Assembly: GCF_032062135.1 (NCBI RefSeq) | Contig: NC_092859.1 | Coordinates: 85,668,450-85,732,449 of the forward strand | DNA length: 64,000 bases | Direction of reading: 5' to 3' | DNA from: Pyxicephalus adspersus | Taxonomy: Eukaryota; Chordata; Amphibia; Anura; Pyxicephalidae | In this document: positions 57,461 through 64,000 of the stretch, in pieces | How positions within the stretch are numbered: the stretch's first letter is position 1 | How the letters are laid out: every line of letters begins with the position of its first letter | Made by a program: the position numbers and the translations under genes | The notes under the pieces: generated by a model | What the model saw: the letters and a program-made list of their open reading frames with translations, nothing else | Told to the model about the DNA's origin: nothing | Databases searched by the model: none

Positions 57461-60400
57461 CTTGAAATTACTTTCATGTCTTCAGGGACCTCTTGTTTAA
57501 TTACTTTATCCAGAACCCAGTACATTAACTTGGTGGTCAGAGGGAATAATGCCATTTACATTGTAGGCTAACGGGAAGAACGTTACCCTTCCCAGACCCT
57601 AAATCTATTACTGCACTCTTTGTCTATGGCCAGACCTGCTCAGCTTCGAGAAGCTAGTTGTGCCATCCCAGCCCCCATGACCGTTGTGTGCAAATGATGG
57701 TGTCTGATGAAGGACTGACAGAGGACCAGGGGGCCTCAGATAACACAGTATAGAAGAATCCAGCAGAGTTAAGAGGTCGTACACAGGTAATCTGTCCTCC
57801 AAACATAATATCTTGGGGTTAGGAAAAAAACAGCGTCTGGGTCAAAGGCAGCATACAATCTCATGGTCAGGAAACGGGCAGAATCAGCAACAGTAACCAA
57901 TGAACACACCAGCAGCAGGTCAGCAACCTGAATGTGACACTGCAGTAGTGCGGAGCCTGGGATTGCCAGCCAGATAAGAGTATCCTAACAGCTATATCAT
58001 GCTAACCCATAGTGTAAGAAGCTTATAATGAGCATGCACCAACGTGCACACATGTGTACAGGCACGATCATTAGAAAAGTTGCCACCAAGCAGGCTATTT
58101 AAACACTTGACCTGCTCTTTGGATTACTTCCGGTTTGTTTTATTTCCTAAATGGACTTCAGCTTGCTACCTGACCTGCTCCAGTTCATTGCTTTATACTG
58201 TACCTGCCAGAAAGTTAACCCCCATGGCCTTTTCCCTGATAATGCTTCTGCCTACTGCTTTGTACCAGACAAGACCAGCCTGTTCTCAATCTGCGTTGCT
58301 TCTTGATCAGTACTTTTTCCATTAGCTGATGATGACTTCATTAACGCTCATAATCCTCTAGTGCCTTTGTGAATCTGTCTTCATTCCAGGTTCAATTGAG
58401 CCAGAAAGGCAAGAGAGGCTTCCCTCAACAATCTACCAGGTATTTGATAGTCCTCAAACTTAGATCCTATATTGTTATCTTATCCCGTGGGCTTCCAAAA
58501 AAAAAGGCTGTCCTGGGAAATGTCTTGCAGCCATCTGCAGAATTTATGCATGCTAACACAAAAGAGATGCAAAGGTGTTGCAGGAGATCAAAAGAATGAG
58601 GATGCTTCCTATTGGTAAAGATGTTGGTGACATAAAAGGTAATAAATGTCTACAGCCAACAATAGTTTTTTTCATGCATGTCAGAATCAGATCAGGAGTC
58701 CATATGTCAAGGTTGATAGTTCAGTGCTACAGATTACACAAGGAGAACCAGTTTTAGAACCAGTACCTAGTCCAGTGTACTAGAAACACACAACGCAAAT
58801 GATCAACAATGGAGCAGAGAGAGAGACACACAATCTCCCTGTGTAATCTTTAGTTTGACAGCTTAGTCCTGCATAGTACAAAGTGTTGCAGAAAAAGGAA
58901 TGGCTCCAAGACCAGCTGCACTCCCTACAGCTTGGCATCCGTAGTAGTAGTAGTAGGGCCTTCTTCCCCTCCTCTGTTGAGTATATGCAGTGCTTTTGCA
59001 AAATGTCATTTGTTAAGACTTTATAAAACTGGACTAAGGTCTACTTTACTTCCCTGAATTACTTAAGACTCTAAATTTAATTTTAAAAATCCAAAACACT
59101 ATATTATACCTAAGAATAAACATTTTTCAGTAGTGAGAGTTATATTTACAATTTCTGTTTTTTAATCTGGAGACTATCAAGATTAACACATTTACACACC
59201 ACAAAGCTGATCAGGGTCAAATACACTGTACACAATTTAGTCTTTAGACAGTATCAAATTCTACATGTCTAAATATAGTATGTTAAGCTGGTAGTTACAT
59301 ATTTAGTGTTTATGACACTTATATGCCCAGTGCCCAGTTTTAAAAGGCACTGTCACCACTTGGTACTCGGCAAGTTAAGCAGGAAATCTGTATTAGGTTT
59401 ACTAATAGAAACTCGGCCTGTTGCAGTTAATCTGTGGCTCTGATCTTTCTCTGATATTAAAACAACTTTCACTGGTTTGCATTAAAGAGTTGTGGGTGTA
59501 AAGTATATTGGTAAGGTATGGGTTGGGATGATTGGATGTAGAGAATGTAGAGGGTCTCTGACATTCTTGGAAATTATGATTTGAGGTAGAATGGCCACAA
59601 ATCTAATTTTGTTTAACTCACACACAATGCTGCAGCGGGCAGGATTTATGTAAATACTTCTAATACAGATTACTAGGTGTTGACAAGGGTTATTTAAAGC
59701 TAACCTGTGCTTTTTCTTTGTATGGCAAAGTAACACATGTGATTTTCTACCCTCCCTGCATATAATATTCACCTTTACTTTATTTCCCCATCATTACCTG
59801 AAGCTGACAAGCTTGATGAAGTGAAAATTTCTATAAACTTCTAATTGCTTTAGTTGGGGTTTAAACAAGTTAATCACTCTATTTCTGCCCCTCCATGAAG
59901 AGAAGTCACATGCTGCTCCATAAAGTACCAGGTATTTTTTTTTTATCTAAGTATTCTTATAACATAATAATATTTAAATATATTTTATTGCTTTGAATAT
60001 TCATCTCCCAAGCTGCAAAGAAAAAGTTTGAAGAATAGAATAGTGTAGAATAGTTTATATCCAAGAGGAAAATGGTTGAGCTTCACAGAAAATCATTATA
60101 TCTTTTGTTTTTAATACAAACAACAAAAAAACTTTTAGGGAGAGTGCTGGAAACAATTTCCTATTGGATGTAGACAAAACCAATTTTGAGGCTGTGAAGT
60201 TCAGGATCTCTGACATGAGATCATGGTGTATAACACTGTAAAGAGTGTGAATTTTATCTGGGATACTTTCCAACTTACCTGTATGTGGCTTTGCAGCATA
60301 AGGTGACCTGATCTCAACTGAACAGGCATGTGCAGCTGTTATTACTCTGCCAACTATTGCTATGTTGTCCAAACAGTGAGAACAAGACAAGTTACAGCAA

Positions 60401-60496
60401 GAAAATGGAATGTCAGTCATGTACTTGGGGTAACTTACAAGTCTCTTGTATCTCATGGTGGATAGTTTTGCTAAACTAGTTGCCATGCACCCCCTC
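57461..60496. other. Intergenic, possible old retroelement
   Basis: The 57.56-58.35 kb stretch is GC-richer than its surroundings (tcatggtcaggaaacgggca, gtaacc, caggtcagcaacctg; then ttgacctgctctttggatta, ccgg) and looks like an old LTR or other interspersed repeat, but I see no defining ends or coding domain. A (TAG)n run lies at 58941-58957. No gene recognised. Confidence 0.4.
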
Positions 60497-60735
60497 ATAG
60501 TCATGTCACTAGCTGTCCCTTACGGAGGCTCACAATCTAATGTCCCTACCATAGTCATATGTCATTATTACAGTCTAAGGTCATTTTAGGGGAAGCCAAT
60601 TAACCTAACTGCATAGTTTTGAAATGAGGAAGGAAAAACAAGGAGAACATGCAAATTCCATGCAGATAGTGTCCTGGCTAAGACCCAGTGCTGCAAAGGC
60701 CAGAGTGCTAACCTCTGAGCCACTGTGCCACCTTA
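60497..60735 (-). mobile_element. CR1-like LINE 3'-end copy
   Basis: Contains catagtcatgtcactagctg, ctcacaatctaatgtcccta, ggggaagccaattaacctaa, gagaacatgcaaattccatg and gtgctaacctctgagccact. These are the hallmark blocks of a very common fish/frog LINE 3' end. The 3' side is at the left, as in the copy at 40312. Confidence 0.75.
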
Positions 60736-60940
60736 TGTGTGTTAGGCATGTTGTGGTAGCAATAATTTAAAAACCTCCCCAATGCTTCCATATGTTGTAA
60801 TGTGTGGCCCCATGCCTACTTTTTTTTTATCTGCAGCTGTGTGTAGGCAGACTATATTAAATTATTTGGCTGTTAAGTGTAAATGAACCCTGCACCCCTG
60901 CCATTGGGAAGGGAACCTTAACAGAATAATAAGGGCCCAT

Positions 60941-61110
60941 GGGGGGCTGCATGGATGGCTTAGTAGTCAGCACTCACACACTGATGGGTTCTAGGTTTGA
61001 ACCCTGATTAAACATTATCAATTTTTCTGTATAGAGTTTGCAGGTTCTCCCTGTATTTGCCTGGGTTTCTTCTGGGTTTCCCCAACACCTCCATACACAT
61101 TCAGTTTACT
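60941..61110 (+). mobile_element. CR1-like LINE 3'-end copy, inverted
   Basis: More diverged copy in the opposite orientation to 60497: gctgcatggatggcttagta, ctaggtttgaaccctg, agtttgcaggttctccctgt, gggtttcttctgggtttccc. It forms an imperfect inverted pair with 60497-60735 across about 205 bp. Confidence 0.7.
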
Positions 61111-63856
61111 AGCTTCCCCAGAAATTTTCTTTCGTGCATGTTGAAAATAAGCAGCACAACCAAAGTGCAGTGTGAGCTGCTGGGTCCAATATGAATGTGT
61201 GAGAATAATAAAACTAAAACAAATTAAAAAATTGGTCATGCCTATGTGCAATTCTTTTTACAATACACACAAGTGAGCATACACCATTACACAGCACACT
61301 TTTTAATTCCACTTAGACAGAAGTTGGCAGTGATTGTTGGCTTTATTTAAATAACAGTAAAAGAACAGTTACTGTGTTCATTCAGTATAATCTGTCTAGC
61401 CTGTTTAAACAAATCAGATTTACACAGAAGTGCCATAGACACTTAATACAGGGCGTGTATGGTATACTACATACACTATCCATGCTGGGTCAGCATTCTC
61501 TTTGGCAACATACAATCCTTTCCAATTGAAGCTGCTTTTGTTTCCTTTCTTGATGTATTTAGGTTAGGATATAGTGTCCTACTGATTTTGTAAAAGTGAG
61601 TAAAGCTAGCTTACATTTTTTCCTTGCTAGCTAACTTTTGCTATGCCTCTAATATTTTGTTGTGCTTTTTTCCTAGGATACAAATAAACGTGGAACTTAG
61701 CAAGGTGAAAATACAAACCGTAATGTGTAACTGAGTCATGGATGATGCATAGGTGGAGTGAGTTTCCTGTCAGAAGTCAAAACAGGTTTAACCAGAACAA
61801 ACATAACACCATCAAATAATAACTACATTGCTGTGACCCTGAAGGCTGATGCACATGGCTGAAATATTATATCAATTGTTTATAATACCTGATGACGTTA
61901 TTTGTGAGAGTATTGTCCTCTCAGGGAAACAGGAGAAAGAGTTTTACAAATCAGGGAATCAGTTATTAATATTTAATATTCTATATCTGAAATTATAGAA
62001 ATACATTTGTTTAGCTTTAAAAGTAAAAAAAATGCTTTACTGAAATGATTCATTATATGCATTCATGGGCAGACAGGATTTTAATAAAAATGGACATTAA
62101 ATATATGCCCTCTGCTGTTCAGGACTTAGCAGAAATAACCCAGAAAAGTTTGAAGCTAATTACTGCTGCTTTGTCTACTAAGTTACCTTTCAGAATCTAA
62201 GGACAATGAAAGGTGAAGACTTTCCCGGGGCTGTTGTTCTGTTAGTAGTTCTGTATTGCTGTATCTTTTCATGATCTTTTTTTTTAATTACCGGAGAGCT
62301 TTAAAGAGTCACATGTAAGTGTTACTGACCCTGCACTGGAACCTGCTCATGGAAAATATGTGTAGAATCTTTTATGAATGGTTATTAGAGAAAATGTAGA
62401 TTTGGGTTTTGAGTGGCGATTCTACTTGTATATGTATGGTTAGGGGTGGAATTGACATTAAAAGGATATTAAAATCCAAGAATGTATTACGTTGCAGCTT
62501 ATCAGTACTTAGATGTTTTAATTGATCTATATTAGCTGTAAATGTTCTTTGAACATGTACTTGCTAAGAATATTTTCAGCAAGTACAGAAAATATCTGTT
62601 GGTCTTGAGTTCCAACGGTTCTGTGAACTGAACTAAATAAAATTCCTATTGATGCAGGGGGGATTAAAGGGAAAAGAAATATAAAGAAATATTAGACATA
62701 TTCTTTATTTATTATTAGAAATATCTTTTATCTTTTATTAGAAATATTCTTTATTTATTCATTACCACAACTTCATAGTCTCTTTTAGATCATAGCCATT
62801 GAAAGAGATCCTCACCAGAGTAGTTGTGGGATAATCCTAAAACTACTTTGGTGGTGATCTCTTTTATTGAACTAAAATCACAATGTTATGCTCGTTTCCA
62901 TCTATTTTATGTAAACTGTAACCTATGCATTCCCTATTTTATATTGCGTTAGCATGTAGCGTACCAACAGCTCTTCTGCTATCTGGCCTTCAGGTTAGGA
63001 TTATTGGCATAATTGTCACAACTGACACTGCTGGGTGGCAAAATACGATGTCCCCAGGAGGACATCAGAATTTTGCTATTTGGTACGTTGATCTGATTTT
63101 ACACCTCTGGATGTGTTTCCAGTAATAAAAGGAAGAACAGCCTAGGGTGACAACCATGGCGCCTTTATTGATACAGTGAGACATTATATTCACCCTGTGA
63201 CAGGGTATCAAAATCACCAGCTGAAAATAAAGGAAAGAAAATCCTGAAAAAGTAATTGAATACAACTACCACATGCCAAGGATATGCAGATCTACTGGAA
63301 TGAGGGCCATTGTACTTATGGGGAACATAAAGGAGGATTCTCTATCAGTGAGGGAGCAAGTGGGGTGAAGTGTCACTAGCAGAATTGTCCGTGCAACATC
63401 AGACTTACAATTGGTAGAGCAGCCTATGCCTACTTTCTGAGTTTTCATAGCTTGAACCTATATTTAAAAAGTGGAAACCTAAATAAAATTTTACCCTCGA
63501 AAGTAAAAACATGCAAACATGGCTGAATTTTTATTGCAGAAAGGACAAAAATGTAAAGAATTCTTACCTGAATTACCAGATTCACAATTTTACACATTCT
63601 TGTGAATACTTGTTTACACATACCTCTGCTACTCAGGAAGATGACTTTCTGGTTTAGAATTACTGTTTCCCAGGACAGCTTTGTTGTTTCCCTTGATTGA
63701 CTCCTGGTTCATTGGAATGGAAAAAGCCAAAATATGCTTATTTATTATCCAATGTGCTAGTTTAAGACAGACAAGTGACATAGGACAATATTGTAACAGA
63801 AAAACAGAAAGTCAACTGTTTTATCCGTTTGCTGGAGTTTTACTTTGCATCAATGC
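61111..63856. other. Intergenic, no recognised gene
   Basis: AT-rich unique sequence; a short local duplication around 62700-62755 (tattctttatttattattag/ attctttatttattcattac). No coding signal. Confidence 0.5.
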
Positions 63857-64000
63857 CCCTGATTCATCAATGAAATCCGCGCTCGCTGGAAGCGCGAACG
63901 TACGCGCGGCCATCGATCGCGGATTACCGTGGTCCGGACTCGAGTATGCGCGTACACTCGCCTCACTACCAGCCGGATTCCAGCCTTCACAATAGGGAGC
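63857..64000. mobile_element. CpG-rich MITE, cut by window end
   Basis: Starts cccctgattcatcaatgaaa, then CGCGCTCGCTGGAAGCGCG, acgtacgcgcgg and atcgatcgcggatt. It is abruptly CpG-rich against AT-rich flanks and runs off the window. It resembles a palindromic anuran MITE; the right half is not visible. Confidence 0.5.

Noticed and set aside
58044..58325. 93-codon ORF
   Set aside because: Sits in a suspected old interspersed repeat; no domain recognised and the composition is not convincing.
1..64000. tRNA, rRNA, CRISPR, operon or prophage content
   Set aside because: Nothing with a cloverleaf, rRNA block, direct-repeat/spacer array or bacterial gene structure was seen; the window is eukaryotic.

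Overview
The window looks like the nuclear genome of a vertebrate, most likely a frog. It is AT-rich and holds one textbook vertebrate gene with many exons and short introns. The rest is a long non-coding tract dense with transposon relics: L2/CR1-type LINE ends, hAT MITEs, a Helitron, piggyBac, and palindromic MITEs of kinds I associate with anuran genomes. The frog assignment is inference from repeat flavour. CAND1 alone only says vertebrate.

Bases 1-12,440 hold CAND1 (cullin-associated NEDD8-dissociated protein 1) on the + strand. The window opens inside intron 1, so exon 1 (about 23 codons) lies upstream. Fourteen exons (numbered 2-15) with canonical AG/GT boundaries and compatible phases run to a TAA at 12,438-12,440. 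They add up to exactly the 1,230 residues expected for the family once a 68-nt exon 1 is assumed. The 3' UTR follows, with a canonical AATAAA at 13,447. A 699-bp hAT element with a perfect 8-bp target duplication sits about 20 bp beyond that signal.

From 14.2 kb to the end there is no known gene, which fits the gene-poor interval downstream of CAND1 in other vertebrates. There is one notable exception. Between about 23.4 and 27.3 kb on the + strand I can thread three to four short exons with good splice sites and consistent phases into one protein that I do not recognise. This is my main candidate for something undescribed.

The mobile-element landscape is rich. (a) A decayed Helitron lies at 18.8-20.6 kb, with Rep-domain coding remnants and a CTAG-type 3' end. 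(b) A piggyBac transposase remnant at 31.9-33.0 kb converges with a nearly full-length but broken copy of an unnamed multi-copy protein family on the - strand at 33.1-34.7 kb. (c) Three hAT-type MITEs are present, one with an internal 99-bp tandem array. (d) Three copies of a palindromic element of about 200 bp are present. (e) An L2-like LINE with an RT YADD motif lies at 55.4-57.5 kb, split by a nested GC-rich insertion. (f) A pair of CR1-like 3' ends lies head to head at 60.5-61.1 kb. Nothing bacterial, viral or CRISPR-like was seen.
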